Positions 49,742 to 59,502 of a stretch of DNA of 64,000 bases are shown one piece after another (position 1 is the first letter of the stretch; every line of letters starts with the position of its first letter). Under the pieces are notes generated by a model. That model made no database searches. It worked only from the letters and a program-made list of their open reading frames with translations, and was not told the origin of the DNA. Made by a program: the position numbers and the translations under genes. Source of the DNA: Photobacterium phosphoreum (lineage in GTDB: Bacteria; Pseudomonadota; Gammaproteobacteria; Enterobacterales; Vibrionaceae); assembly GCF_002954725.1 (NCBI RefSeq), contig NZ_MSCQ01000004.1, positions 1 to 64,000 on the forward strand, in the 5' to 3' direction.

Positions 49742-50479
49742 TTATTTACTCACACCAGCAGTACCACTAAATGGCTGCGGTTTTAATGTGGTTAACTTAT
49801 TGATTAAGTAATTAAGCAGCACCCCATATAAAGGCACAAATAACCCTAAACTAATAATCAATTTAAAACTGTAATCTACCAGTGCTATTTCAGTCCAATT
49901 TTGAGCCATAAAGGCATCTGGACTGTGATAAAACGCAATACTAAAAAATGCAGCAGTATCAAGTGCATTACCAATAATGGTCGAGGCCGTTGGCGCAATC
50001 CACCACTGTTTCATTTGGCGCAGGCGATTAAATACCGACACATCCAATATTTGTCCCAATAGATACGCCATAAAACTGGCAATAGCAATTCGAGCGACAA
50101 AAAGGTTAAATTCAGCCAAATGAGCAAAACCTTGGTATTGGCCTTTAAAGAATAAGACGGACAATGCATAAGACACAATCAGTGCCGGAGCCATTACTCG
50201 CCAAATAATTTTACGCGCCATTCCTGCACCAAAAATACGTACCGTTAAATCCGTCGCAAGGAAAATAAACGGAAAAGTAAATGCACCCCAAGTGGTGTGA
50301 TAACCAAAAATAGTAAACGGTAATTGAACTAAATAATTACTTGATGCGATCACTAATAAATGAAACGCGACCAAGTACGATAAAGCCTTGTGTTGTTGAG
50401 CTGCCGTGAAAGTAGTCGTTGTTACATTGAATGTAGCTGTATTAGATGTTGTTGCGTTGGATTTTGATAAAGCAGTCAT
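49742..50479 (-). CDS. yhhQ: Queuosine precursor (preQ0/preQ1) transporter YhhQ
   Basis: 245 residues from the ATG at 50479; earlier in-frame ATGs lie inside the riboswitch and have no ribosome site. After a Thr/Ser/Asn-rich N-terminus come six or so membrane helices with family motifs FPFIFLATDLTVRIFG and the C-terminal NALDTAAFFSIAF. It imports the deazaguanine precursors of queuosine. A preQ1-I riboswitch directly upstream confirms the pathway. Confidence 0.95.
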   Translation of the reverse strand: MTALSKSNATTSNTATFNVTTTTFTAAQQHKALSYLVAFHLLVIASSNYLVQLPFTIFGYHTTWGAFTFPFIFLATDLTVRIFGAGMARKIIWRVMAPALIVSYALSVLFFKGQYQGFAHLAEFNLFVARIAIASFMAYLLGQILDVSVFNRLRQMKQWWIAPTASTIIGNALDTAAFFSIAFYHSPDAFMAQNWTEIALVDYSFKLIISLGLFVPLYGVLLNYLINKLTTLKPQPFSGTAGVSK

Positions 50480-50485
50480 GGAAGA

Positions 50486-50516
50486 CCTTTTTGTCATTGG
50501 GGGGAGGGAACCCAAA
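50486..50516 (-). promoter_or_regulatory. preQ1-I riboswitch controlling yhhQ translation
   Basis: A 31-nt aptamer on the minus strand. P1 pairs TTGGG (50511-50515) with CCCAA (about 50497-50501). The conserved GG-TTC and CCT lie in loop 1, and an A-rich tail, TGACAAAA, is followed by AGG. P2 would pair CCT (50505-50507) with AGG (50486-50488), and that AGG is the yhhQ Shine-Dalgarno, 6 nt from the ATG. Ligand binding should hide the ribosome site. The pattern closely matches known preQ1-I aptamers upstream of yhhQ. Confidence 0.88.
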
Positions 50517-50588
50517 CATTTTCATTGCTAGTGGTAATCACCACCAGCAACACCAGGGCGGCGATTATACAGCACAGCATTTATTTGC

Positions 50589-50888
50589 CTAGTAGCATGA
50601 CAATAACTGCTGAATAAAAATTAATGATTCAATCTCACTCAATACCAACAATTCAAGCCACACAGATGCAGTGTAATGTTCCGCTTTGAGTAATAACTGA
50701 CAACCTTCAAAATCGATTAACCATTGGTGAAGATCGGCACTTGGCTGTTGATCAATCAATGTCGCATCTAACCGTAGTAACAATGCCTTAGCGACCACTG
50801 TAAAATCATCAAATTCAAACAAAGAAGGCGTTACCACTAACGTGCCTTGCTCAATATTTATTTCCGTTTGACTAAAATCATAATCCAT
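50589..50888 (-). CDS. DUF3630 family small protein
   Basis: 99 residues from the ATG at 50888; GGA lies 8 nt upstream, while a start at 50897 has no site. A soluble acidic protein with no motif that I recognise beyond likeness to the DUF3630 group found next to recQ in Vibrio. Begins 12 nt after the recQ stop and so is probably co-transcribed. Function unknown. Confidence 0.75.
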   Translation of the reverse strand: MDYDFSQTEINIEQGTLVVTPSLFEFDDFTVVAKALLLRLDATLIDQQPSADLHQWLIDFEGCQLLLKAEHYTASVWLELLVLSEIESLIFIQQLLSCY

Positions 50889-50900
50889 TATTAGCATCCA

Positions 50901-52745
50901 TTAGTTATGTTCATCGACCGCCATTAAATGATCGCCAATCAATTGCAAAAATACCACCCCAAATTTTTCTAACTTACGCTGGCCGATCCCATTAATCGCT
51001 AAAAAATCACCTTTTGAGGTCGGTAATCGTTCTGCCATTTCCATCAAACTGGCATCATTGAATACCACATATGGCGGCAGATCTTCTTCATCTGCAATCG
51101 TTTTGCGTAATTTACGCAGCTTGGCAAATAATTTTTTATCGTATTGACGATTAGCCATGCGATCCACTTTACTGCTACGAGCGGCAGTATCAAGCCGAGG
51201 TACCGCCAATGATAACGGCATTTCAGCCCTTAATAGTGGTCGTGCCTGCTCAGTCAGTTGCAACACTGAATTACGGCTAATATTTTGAGTTAAGAATCCG
51301 CGATGGATCAATTGGCGTAAAATACTGACCCAATATTCATGGCTATATTCACGCCCAATACCATAAGTGGTTAATTTATCATGGCCGTATTCACGAATAC
51401 GTTGGTTTTGCATTCCGCGCAGTACATCAACCACATAGGTAATACCAAAATTCTGATTAACACGGTATACACATGATAACGCTTTTTGAGCCGCTTCAAC
51501 GGCATCAAATTGTTGCGGTGGATCAAGGCAGACATCGCAATTACCACAGGCTTGGCGTTGATCTTCACCAAAATAATGCAATAACACTTGGCGACGACAG
51601 CTTTGTGCTTGGGCAAACGCGCCCATGGCATGTAATTTATGTAACTCAACATCTCGCTGCGCATCATGGTGTTTTTCATCAACACAACGGCGTAGCCACG
51701 CTAAATCCGCTGGATCATAAAGCAATAATGCTTCTGCTGGTAAGCCATCACGCCCCGCTCGTCCGGTTTCTTGGTAATACGATTCAATGTTACGCGGAAT
51801 ATCAAAATGGACCACAAACCGTACATTGGGCTTATTGATCCCCATTCCAAATGCGACCGTCGCAACAACCACGTGAATATCATCCCGTTGAAAAGCATCT
51901 TGAACCGCCACTCGCTGTTGATATTCCATTCCAGCATGATACGCCGCAGCACGAATACCGCTTTCACACAGTTTCTCGCTGATCTGCTCAACTTTCTTAC
52001 GACTATTACAATAAATAATCCCACACTGACCACGCACCGTCGCCAAATAACGACTTAATTGCATTAACGGTTTATGTTTTTCCCAGAGGGTGTAACGAAT
52101 ATTGGGTCGATCAAAACTGCCTAAATAACAATGGGGATCGTTCAATTGCAAGCGACTAATAATATCTTGCCGCGTTGCATCGTCAGCCGTGGCCGTTAAC
52201 GCCATCACTGGCAACGGTGAAAATTGTTGTTTAAGCTGGCCTAATGCCGCATATTCTGGTCGAAAATCATGCCCCCATTGTGAAACACAGTGAGCCTCAT
52301 CGACGGCTACCATTGATAAATCAATTTGCTGTAACCGTTCAATAAAATCACGCATTAGCACCCGTTCAGGTGAGGCATAGACGAGCTGTAACTTTCCGGT
52401 TTGCATCGCATCAAACGTGGCTTGGATTTCCTCACGTGACATTGCTGAGTGAATACATCCAGCACTGACACCATTGGCATTCAACTGGTCGACTTGATCT
52501 TTCATTAGCGAAATAAGGGGGGAGATCACCAATGTTAATCCTGACAGCATTAACGCCGGAATTTGATAACACAACGATTTACCGCCACCGGTTGGCATAA
52601 TCACCAAACAGTCATTCCCCGCAGTGATCGCTTCAATCACCGCTTGCTGACCTTGCCTAAAATCTTGATAGCCAAACACATCCTGCAAAATTTCTTGGCT
52701 GGATAATAATAATGGCGACACGGGCTGAGGAACAACAACAGACAT
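50901..52745 (-). CDS. recQ: ATP-dependent DNA helicase RecQ
   Basis: 614 residues. Helicase core with Walker A TGGGKSLCYQ, DEAH box (VAVDEAHCVSQWG) and the aromatic-rich loop that follows, then a zinc-binding RQC domain (CRRQVLLHYF, CGNCDVC) and a C-terminal HRDC domain (LRKTIADEEDLPPYVVF). A 3'-5' helicase for RecF-pathway repair and replication restart. Confidence 0.97.
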   Translation of the reverse strand: MSVVVPQPVSPLLLSSQEILQDVFGYQDFRQGQQAVIEAITAGNDCLVIMPTGGGKSLCYQIPALMLSGLTLVISPLISLMKDQVDQLNANGVSAGCIHSAMSREEIQATFDAMQTGKLQLVYASPERVLMRDFIERLQQIDLSMVAVDEAHCVSQWGHDFRPEYAALGQLKQQFSPLPVMALTATADDATRQDIISRLQLNDPHCYLGSFDRPNIRYTLWEKHKPLMQLSRYLATVRGQCGIIYCNSRKKVEQISEKLCESGIRAAAYHAGMEYQQRVAVQDAFQRDDIHVVVATVAFGMGINKPNVRFVVHFDIPRNIESYYQETGRAGRDGLPAEALLLYDPADLAWLRRCVDEKHHDAQRDVELHKLHAMGAFAQAQSCRRQVLLHYFGEDQRQACGNCDVCLDPPQQFDAVEAAQKALSCVYRVNQNFGITYVVDVLRGMQNQRIREYGHDKLTTYGIGREYSHEYWVSILRQLIHRGFLTQNISRNSVLQLTEQARPLLRAEMPLSLAVPRLDTAARSSKVDRMANRQYDKKLFAKLRKLRKTIADEEDLPPYVVFNDASLMEMAERLPTSKGDFLAINGIGQRKLEKFGVVFLQLIGDHLMAVDEHN

Positions 52746-53321
52746 AGTAAGACTCTTCGCTAAACCGGGCGGTCATTCTATACCGAAATCAAGGTCAGAT
52801 GCGAGTAAGCCCCTCTACTTAACACGCCGTTCATGGTCTAAAACAATCGCTATAACACTGGCACTACTCATTAGGGTTACACCACATTCACTATTAAGCC
52901 AACTGTTAGCAATGGTAATTTCAGTATTAATACATCAGTAAAATTTCATTTATTCAACTTAACCTAATAGAACTGATAAAAAACATTCCATTTCGCCATT
53001 AAAATAAATATAACCAACTAATTAATAAGATAATAAACACAATAAAAACAACTTAACGAAAAAATAGACAATGGTTGATTATCCAACGATTGCGAAATTA
53101 ACTATCAAATTTACCGTTAAAAAAGTGATGTTATTATTATCATTTACCTAATAACAGCCATCACAGAGCTCAAATCCATTAAACTGACATATTTAGTGAA
53201 TAATTTTCGGAATATTACTTAAAAATAATAAGATATACGGCAATTTTTCTGCCATCATTAATCACATTAAAATACCTTATGCGTCCCCCCATTTTTGCGT
53301 TGCTGATTACAAGGATCTGTT
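52746..53321. other. recQ-ggt intergenic region
   Basis: 576 bp of strongly AT-rich DNA between divergent recQ and ggt. I see no reading frame, no terminator hairpin and no structured RNA. A loose Fur-like stretch at about 53126-53144 is too weak to call. The ggt ribosome site AAGGA lies just before 53322. Its length and base bias suggest promoter or DNA-bending sequence. Confidence 0.45.
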
Positions 53322-55085
53322 ATGCTCAAAATCACATCATCACTATTACGTCTTATCACAATATGTAGTTGTGCAGCGCCTATTTTCAACGCTACAGCGC
53401 AACAGATCAGTGATGCGATCATTCCTGAAACTAGCGTCGCTCAACAGCAATCACAATTAGTCCACGGTAAACAATGGATGATCGCCACGGCCAATCATTA
53501 TGCCAGTGAAGCTGGGGCGGCAATGTTGCGTCAGGGCGGCAATGCCATCGATGCTATGGTGGCAACCCAATTAGTATTAGGACTGGTTGAACCGCAATCC
53601 TCAGGCATTGGCGGCGGAGGGTTTTTAGTCTATTGGGATAATGACAACCATCAGATGACAACGTTTGATGGCCGTGAAACTGCGCCTTTTGCAGTAACAC
53701 CCCGCTTATTTCAAGACAAAAAAGGTCAGCCATTAGCCTTTTATGATGCGGTTGTTGGCGGACGCTCTGTCGGTACCCCTGGCACGATTAAATTATTGTG
53801 GAATAGCCACCAGCAATACGGTCAATTACAGTGGAAAAAATTGTTTCAGCCCGCAATAAAACTGGCGAAAAAAGGCTTTATTGTCAGTCCTCGATTAGCC
53901 GCATTAGTCGCTAAAGATGCCACTCATCTCCAACGGTGGCCACAGACTAGACACTATTTTTTTGATGGCCAAGGTCAGCCGATCCAAGCGGGGCAAATAT
54001 TAATTAATCAACCTTATGCCAATACCCTACGAAAAATTGCTGATTATGGTCAAAAAGCCTTTTATCAAGGTGATATTGCACGTGAGATTGTCAATACCGT
54101 TCAAAATGCCGTTGGTAATCCAGGCGTGCTCAGTAGTATTGATTTAGCCAGTTATCGCGTTAAGCAACGTTCCCCGGTGTGCGCTCCTTATCGTCAATAT
54201 CAAATTTGTGGCATGGGACCACCTAGTTCTGGAGCATTAACTTTAGGGCAGATAATGGCGATGCTGAGTCATTACCCCTTAGCAAAAATGGGCGCGGATA
54301 ATATCAATAGCTGGCGTTTGATTGGCGATGCCTCTCGATTAGCGTTTGCTGATCGTGGCCGTTATATGGCAGACAGTGATTATGTGCCAATGCCAACCAC
54401 AGGCTTACTCGATCCAGCTTATATTCAACAACGAGCACAATTATTAGCCACCAATAAAAAATTAGCCGCAGTCAAACCCGGCGCTCCACCTTGGGATCAC
54501 GCAACGTTACAAACTACAGATGAGGCTATCGAACTGCCATCAACCACCCATTTTGCGATTGTCGATCGCCAAGGTAACGTGGTCTCGATGACCTCCACCA
54601 TTGAAAACAGTTTTGGTTCACGGTTAATGGTGGGTGGCTTCTTACTCAATAATGAATTAACCGATTTTTCATTCCGAAGTCACATTGATGGCGTGCCAAT
54701 TGCTAATCGTATTGAGCCCGGTAAACGCCCCCGCTCATCAATGGCACCCACGATTGTGATGCATAATAATCAGCCGGTGTTAGCCATTGGCTCTCCCGGT
54801 GGTAGTCAAATTATCGGTTATATTGCCAAGACCTTAGTGGCTTACCTTGATTGGAATATGGATTTACAGCAAGCCATTAACTTACCTAACATCAATAATC
54901 GCTTTGGTACATTTGAACTTGAACAAAATACCTCAGCCACAGTGTGGGCACCTAAGTTTGAGCAATTAGGCTATAAAACCATGGTGAAAGATCTTAACTC
55001 CGGTATTCAAGCTATCAGCATTGCACCTAAGCAGTTAATCGGGGCCGCTGATTCGAGGCGTGAAGGCAAAGTCATCGCTAAGTAG
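53322..55085 (+). CDS. ggt: Gamma-glutamyltransferase (glutathione hydrolase)
   Basis: 587 residues. Signal peptide (cleavage near FNATA-QQI), then an N-terminal large subunit and C-terminal small subunit made by autocleavage before Thr409 in PSTTHFAIVD, the N-terminal nucleophile. GSPGGSQIIGY is the oxyanion region. A periplasmic enzyme that splits glutathione and other gamma-glutamyl compounds. A bidirectional terminator separates it from uvrD. Confidence 0.96.
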   Translation: MLKITSSLLRLITICSCAAPIFNATAQQISDAIIPETSVAQQQSQLVHGKQWMIATANHYASEAGAAMLRQGGNAIDAMVATQLVLGLVEPQSSGIGGGGFLVYWDNDNHQMTTFDGRETAPFAVTPRLFQDKKGQPLAFYDAVVGGRSVGTPGTIKLLWNSHQQYGQLQWKKLFQPAIKLAKKGFIVSPRLAALVAKDATHLQRWPQTRHYFFDGQGQPIQAGQILINQPYANTLRKIADYGQKAFYQGDIAREIVNTVQNAVGNPGVLSSIDLASYRVKQRSPVCAPYRQYQICGMGPPSSGALTLGQIMAMLSHYPLAKMGADNINSWRLIGDASRLAFADRGRYMADSDYVPMPTTGLLDPAYIQQRAQLLATNKKLAAVKPGAPPWDHATLQTTDEAIELPSTTHFAIVDRQGNVVSMTSTIENSFGSRLMVGGFLLNNELTDFSFRSHIDGVPIANRIEPGKRPRSSMAPTIVMHNNQPVLAIGSPGGSQIIGYIAKTLVAYLDWNMDLQQAINLPNINNRFGTFELEQNTSATVWAPKFEQLGYKTMVKDLNSGIQAISIAPKQLIGAADSRREGKVIAK

Positions 55086-55097
55086 CTCAGTAAACAC

Positions 55098-55153
55098 AAA
55101 AAAACCCGCGAATAATTAACCATAAAATTAATCACTCACGGGCTTTTTGTTTT
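55098..55153. terminator. Bidirectional terminator between ggt and uvrD
   Basis: A long imperfect stem with CCCG...CGGG ends and inner TAATTAA/TTAATTA pairing; flanked by seven A residues and five T residues. Confidence 0.8.
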
Positions 55154-55161
55154 AACAATAC

Positions 55162-57333
55162 TTATAGCGCAGTTAGCTTAGCGTATTGGGTCACTAACCA
55201 CTTAATCCCTTCACCATTAAAAGCAACTTGCACTCGACTTTGAGCGCCACTGCCTTCAAAGTTAATGATCGTGCCTTCACCAAATTTAGGATGCTGCACT
55301 CGCTGACCTAAACTAAAACCAGTCTCGTTAAAGTTATTATTCACTTGGGTTTGGCTAAAACGACCACTACTCACTGGACGCGAAACTTGCGCCTTCATTC
55401 GCACTTCCTCAACATATTGCTCAGGAATTTCACGAATAAAGCGTGAGGGCTTATGGAAGTTATCTTTACCGTATAAGCGACGCATTTCTGCATAAGTGAT
55501 ATACAGTTTTTTCATTGCCCGTGTCATGCCGACATAACACAAGCGACGTTCTTCTTCTAACCGATCTGCTTCTTCAATGGTGCGTGAGCTTGGGAACATC
55601 CCTTCTTCAACGCCGACCATAAACACCACTGGAAATTCTAATCCTTTGGCGCTGTGCATGGTCATCAGCTGCACCGCATCTTCAAAGGCATCCGCTTGAC
55701 CATCGCCCGCTTCTAATGCCGCATGGGCTAAGAACGCTGACAATGGACTCATATCAGCCGCTTCTTCAGGAATTTCAAACTGACGGGTTGCGGTGACTAA
55801 TTCTTCTAAGTTCTCAATCCGCGCTTGCGCTTTTTCGCCTTTTTCTTGCTCATACATTGCCCGTAAACCAGAGTGGCGAATAACGTCATCGGTTTGTTGG
55901 TACATTGGCAATTCAGCGGTGTCATCTTCTAACGCATTAATCAATTCAATAAAGCGCTGTAATGCATTGGCAGCACGCCCCGCAAGTACTTGCTCATCTA
56001 ATAACGCCAGACTCGATTGCCACATGGTTAAACCACGATCACGGGCGGTTAAACGAATGGTTTCTAGGGTACGATCACCTAAGCCACGGGTTGGAGTATT
56101 AACAACACGTTCAAATGAAGCATCATCATTACGATTACCAACAAGGCGCAAATAAGCCAACGCATCTTTAATTTCTTGACGCTCAAAGAAACGCATGCCG
56201 CCATAAATACGATACGGCATTCCCGCCTGAATTAACGCTTCTTCTAATACTCGCGATTGAGCATTACTGCGGTACAGAAAAGCGGTATCACTAAGACTGC
56301 CACCTTGTTCACGCCACTCTCTGATTTTACCCACAGCGAACCGTGCTTCATCGAGTTCATTAAAGGCAGAATACAAAGAAATTGGCTCGCCATCGCCATC
56401 TTCAGTCCATAAATTCTTACCCATACGAGCGGTGTTATTAGCAATTAATTCATTGGCAGCATTAAGAATATTGGCGGTAGAACGGTAATTCTGCTCCAAA
56501 AATATCGATGAAGCATTATTAAAATCATTTAAAAAGCGTTGAATATTCTCAACTTGTGCGCCACGCCAACCATAAATAGATTGGTCATCATCACCGACAA
56601 TCATCACATGACAATCAGGCCCAGCCATTAATCGCAGCCATGCAAATTGAATATTGTTGGTATCTTGAAACTCGTCGACCAAAATATGTTTAAAGCGTGC
56701 TTGGTAATGCTCACGGATATGTTTGTTATCACGTAATAACTCAAACGAGCGCAGCAATAACTCGGCAAAATCGACCAAACCCGCACGATCACAGGCTTCT
56801 TGATAAGCGGTATAAATGCGCAACCACGTTTGCTCAACCGGGTCGTTATAGGTTTCAACATGCTGCGGGCGTAAACCTTCGTCTTTCTTGGCATTGATAT
56901 ACCAAGCACCTTGACGAGCAGGCCAATGTTTTTCATCTAAATTCTGCGCTTTAATCAAACGGCGTAATAACCGCATCTGATCATCAGAATCTAAAATATT
57001 AAAATCGTCAGGCAGGCGTGCATCCAAATAATGGGCGCGAAGCATACGGTGACATAAGCCATGGAAGGTGCCATTCCACATCCCAGCGCTCGAACCATGC
57101 ATTAATTCATTAATACGACCGCGCATTTCAGCCGCTGCTTTATTGGTAAACGTTACCGACATAATCGAGTACGGTGACGCTTGTTCAACCGCCAACAACC
57201 AAGCAATACGATGCACTAGCACACGGGTTTTACCACTGCCCGCGCCCGCCAATACTAGGTGATTACCCAACGGCGCAGCCACCGCCTCGCGTTGTTTGTC
57301 ATTGAGGCCATCTAATAGAAGTGAAACGTCCAT
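55162..57333 (-). CDS. uvrD: DNA helicase II UvrD
   Basis: 723 residues, superfamily 1A helicase: Walker A AGAGSGKTRVL, Walker B VDEFQDTN, QxxR motif DDDQSIYGWRGA and the C-terminal Tudor-like tail (LGQRVQHPKFGEGTI). Unwinds DNA 3'-5' in mismatch and nucleotide excision repair. A LexA-like box and an extended -10 lie upstream. Confidence 0.97.
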   Translation of the reverse strand: MDVSLLLDGLNDKQREAVAAPLGNHLVLAGAGSGKTRVLVHRIAWLLAVEQASPYSIMSVTFTNKAAAEMRGRINELMHGSSAGMWNGTFHGLCHRMLRAHYLDARLPDDFNILDSDDQMRLLRRLIKAQNLDEKHWPARQGAWYINAKKDEGLRPQHVETYNDPVEQTWLRIYTAYQEACDRAGLVDFAELLLRSFELLRDNKHIREHYQARFKHILVDEFQDTNNIQFAWLRLMAGPDCHVMIVGDDDQSIYGWRGAQVENIQRFLNDFNNASSIFLEQNYRSTANILNAANELIANNTARMGKNLWTEDGDGEPISLYSAFNELDEARFAVGKIREWREQGGSLSDTAFLYRSNAQSRVLEEALIQAGMPYRIYGGMRFFERQEIKDALAYLRLVGNRNDDASFERVVNTPTRGLGDRTLETIRLTARDRGLTMWQSSLALLDEQVLAGRAANALQRFIELINALEDDTAELPMYQQTDDVIRHSGLRAMYEQEKGEKAQARIENLEELVTATRQFEIPEEAADMSPLSAFLAHAALEAGDGQADAFEDAVQLMTMHSAKGLEFPVVFMVGVEEGMFPSSRTIEEADRLEEERRLCYVGMTRAMKKLYITYAEMRRLYGKDNFHKPSRFIREIPEQYVEEVRMKAQVSRPVSSGRFSQTQVNNNFNETGFSLGQRVQHPKFGEGTIINFEGSGAQSRVQVAFNGEGIKWLVTQYAKLTAL

Positions 57334-57342
57334 CGCTATCTA

Positions 57343-57376
57343 CTGGTTATTTATACAATGGTGATGATTATACCAG
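57343..57376 (-). promoter_or_regulatory. uvrD promoter with LexA-like box
   Basis: Minus strand: extended -10 TGGTATAAT (57367-57375), expected start near 57360. Directly downstream at 57343-57358, CTGGTTATTTATACAA (plus strand) matches the LexA consensus CTG-N10-CAG-type sequence at 12 of 16 positions. SOS control of uvrD is known in E. coli; here it is inferred. Confidence 0.55.
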
Positions 57377-57580
57377 CCCCAATAAAGATTGCTGCGATAT
57401 CTTTATGGCGATTTTCGCAGACTTCAGAAACATAAAAACAACATCATTGCTAAAATAATTAACACTTCAGTGTAATAAATACCGCCGTTACTGTGTCTAT
57501 TATTCTGAGAGCGTATTAACGCCACTAAAAAAACACTGAATAACAGCAAACCAACCCTCAATTATAAGCAAGGAATTATC

Positions 57581-57856
57581 ATGAAAAAGACCAATATAGC
57601 CTTAGCATCAGCGATGACTGGATTAATTGCACTCGCAGGATCGCTTGCCTCAACGACTGCTGTAGCCGACGAAATGGGCAAAAAAATGGCCAAAGAAAAA
57701 TGTTATGGCGTCAGTAAAGCCGGTAAAAATGATTGCGCGACTAAAACAACCTCTTGCGCAGGCTCAGCCAAAGAAGATGCCCAAAAAGATGCCTTCGTGG
57801 TTGTACCCAAAGGGCTCTGTGATCGCCTTCATGGCGGCTCAACTAAGGAGGCGTAA
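57581..57856 (+). CDS. bufA: Bufferin-type RiPP precursor (DUF2282, BufA1-like)
   Basis: 91 residues. Signal peptide with cleavage near TAVA-DEM (residue 29), then a small mature part with four cysteines (Cys41, 52, 59, 80) in the family pattern KCYGVSKAGKNDC, TSCAG and VPKGLC. DUF2282 precursors are cysteine-modified by the MNIO enzyme and exported; in Caulobacter they buffer copper. AAGGA precedes the ATG. First gene of a four-gene operon. Confidence 0.88.
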   Translation: MKKTNIALASAMTGLIALAGSLASTTAVADEMGKKMAKEKCYGVSKAGKNDCATKTTSCAGSAKEDAQKDAFVVVPKGLCDRLHGGSTKEA

Positions 57857-57860
57857 CTGA

Positions 57861-58724
57861 GTGGATTTTTCATCCCAACAGCCGATTGGGGTGGGCTTAC
57901 GCTCACCTCATATTGCTGAGATCATTACCAGCCAACCACCACTAGGATGGTTAGAAATTCATAGCGAAAACTATTTCAACCCCCATTCATTAGCGCGCCA
58001 ACAATTGCGTCAATTACAGTCTCGTTATCCAATTAGTTGTCATGGTATTGGGCTGTCATTGGGATCGGCAGATCCACTTAATATTGAACATTTACAGCAA
58101 CTCAAACAATTAGTCACTGAAACAGACCCATTTTTAATTTCAGATCACCTCAGTTGGAGTTCGATTGATGGGCACTATTTTAATGACTTATTACCGCTGC
58201 CCTATACTGAAGAAGCCTTGAATAATTTTTGCGATAAAGTGATTCAAGTTCAAGATGTACTCCAACGGCAAATGTTGATTGAAAACCCATCCAGTTATTT
58301 ACAGTTTCAACACTCAACCATTCCTGAGTGGGAATTTTTAATGGCAGTACAACAACGAACGAACTGTGGACTGTTATTAGATTTAAACAATATCTATGTC
58401 AGTAGTTTTAATCATGGCTTTGACTGCCAAACTTACTTAGCCGCCATTGATCCTACCGTGGTCCAAGAAATACACCTCGCTGGCTTTATTCGTAAACATC
58501 TACCTCAAGGGGAAATCTGGATTGATACGCATAGCCAGCCTGTCAGTGATGAAGTGTGGTACCTGTATCAACAATGGATCCACTGCCATGGTCGCCATAC
58601 TCCAACATTAATTGAATGGGATGCTGATATTCCGCCACTGGCAATATTATTGGCTGAAGCGAATAAAGCCCAAGCCATTATCGATAAGGAGTTCGCCAAT
58701 GCCACCATCAGCAACCACGCCTAA
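57861..58724 (+). CDS. bufB: MNIO (DUF692) peptide-modifying enzyme, BufB-like
   Basis: 287 residues from a GTG at 57861, with AAGGAGG 9-10 nt upstream and 4 nt after the bufA stop. A TIM-barrel multinuclear non-heme iron enzyme. Candidate metal ligands are HSENY, SCHGIGLS, SDHLSW, IENPSSY, LLDLNNIY with FNHG, EIHLAGF and the C-terminal IEWD. Such enzymes oxidise cysteines of the precursor (for example to thiooxazoles). No key residue looks missing. Confidence 0.92.
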   Translation: MDFSSQQPIGVGLRSPHIAEIITSQPPLGWLEIHSENYFNPHSLARQQLRQLQSRYPISCHGIGLSLGSADPLNIEHLQQLKQLVTETDPFLISDHLSWSSIDGHYFNDLLPLPYTEEALNNFCDKVIQVQDVLQRQMLIENPSSYLQFQHSTIPEWEFLMAVQQRTNCGLLLDLNNIYVSSFNHGFDCQTYLAAIDPTVVQEIHLAGFIRKHLPQGEIWIDTHSQPVSDEVWYLYQQWIHCHGRHTPTLIEWDADIPPLAILLAEANKAQAIIDKEFANATISNHA

Positions 58725-59502
58725 TCTGCACCAGTTACAACACCAATTTTCAGCGGCGTTACATTATCAACCACATGATTTAGCCACTACCGTCGTCAAT
58801 GATCATTTCAGTGCAGAGCAACGGCTACAACTGTACTGTAATAATTTTATTATTGGCTTAACCGACGTTCTGGCAAGTGTCTATTCCACTGTGAGCGCCA
58901 TGATTGGTGACGATTGTTTCAACCTCCTCGCGCGACAGCACATTCTTAATCATCCGCTACCACAAGGGGATGTCACCGTTTATGGCGCTCATTTTAGCGA
59001 TACCATCGCCGCTCAACCGACATTGGTTTCCACTCTGCCTTATTTGGTCGACTTGGCTCGGCTAGAATGGCAACGTGATTGTGTCAGCCGCTTAGCTTGT
59101 CACACTGGCAACCTACCGTTAGAGAAATTACGTCAACTCGAACATCAAGCTGGTCACATTACTCCGCAGCAATATTATTTTCATATTCCAATCTCAACTG
59201 ACACCTTTAGCAGCCAATATGCAGTGGTATCACTGTGGGAAGTGGTTAATCAAACCGATGGCGATCAACAGCAACTATTATTAGCGACCCTGAATATTAA
59301 TCACCCTCAATCAGCCCTTATTCAACATTTTAAATGGCAAATTTGGCAACAAATAGTCACGCCAGAATTAATACAGTTAATTGAACACTGCCAGCAACAA
59401 CGCTCCATCGCGACACTCACCACGACACAATTAACCCTGCTACCACAATTATTACACCACCACTTAATGGATGATATTTGCGAGGTTACTGCCAATGATT
59501 AA
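58699..59502 (+). CDS. bufC: DUF2063 partner protein, BufC-like
   Basis: 267 residues from the ATG at 58699, where AAGGAG lies 7 nt upstream; overlaps bufB by 26 nt. The N-terminal third is the DUF2063 (putative DNA-binding) domain, with LQLYCNNFIIGLTDVLASVYS. In RiPP operons this protein pairs with the MNIO enzyme and probably recognises the precursor, so the old DNA-binding label is doubtful. Confidence 0.88.
   Translation: MPPSATTPNLHQLQHQFSAALHYQPHDLATTVVNDHFSAEQRLQLYCNNFIIGLTDVLASVYSTVSAMIGDDCFNLLARQHILNHPLPQGDVTVYGAHFSDTIAAQPTLVSTLPYLVDLARLEWQRDCVSRLACHTGNLPLEKLRQLEHQAGHITPQQYYFHIPISTDTFSSQYAVVSLWEVVNQTDGDQQQLLLATLNINHPQSALIQHFKWQIWQQIVTPELIQLIEHCQQQRSIATLTTTQLTLLPQLLHHHLMDDICEVTAND

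Noticed and set aside
53120..53145. Fur-like AT-rich stretch upstream of ggt
   Set aside because: Only about 10 of 14 positions fit in a very AT-rich region, and it is almost 200 bp from the gene; chance is likely.
56628..57262. Several open frames antisense to or out of frame with uvrD
   Set aside because: All fall within the well-supported uvrD coding sequence and have no ribosome sites or recognisable domains.
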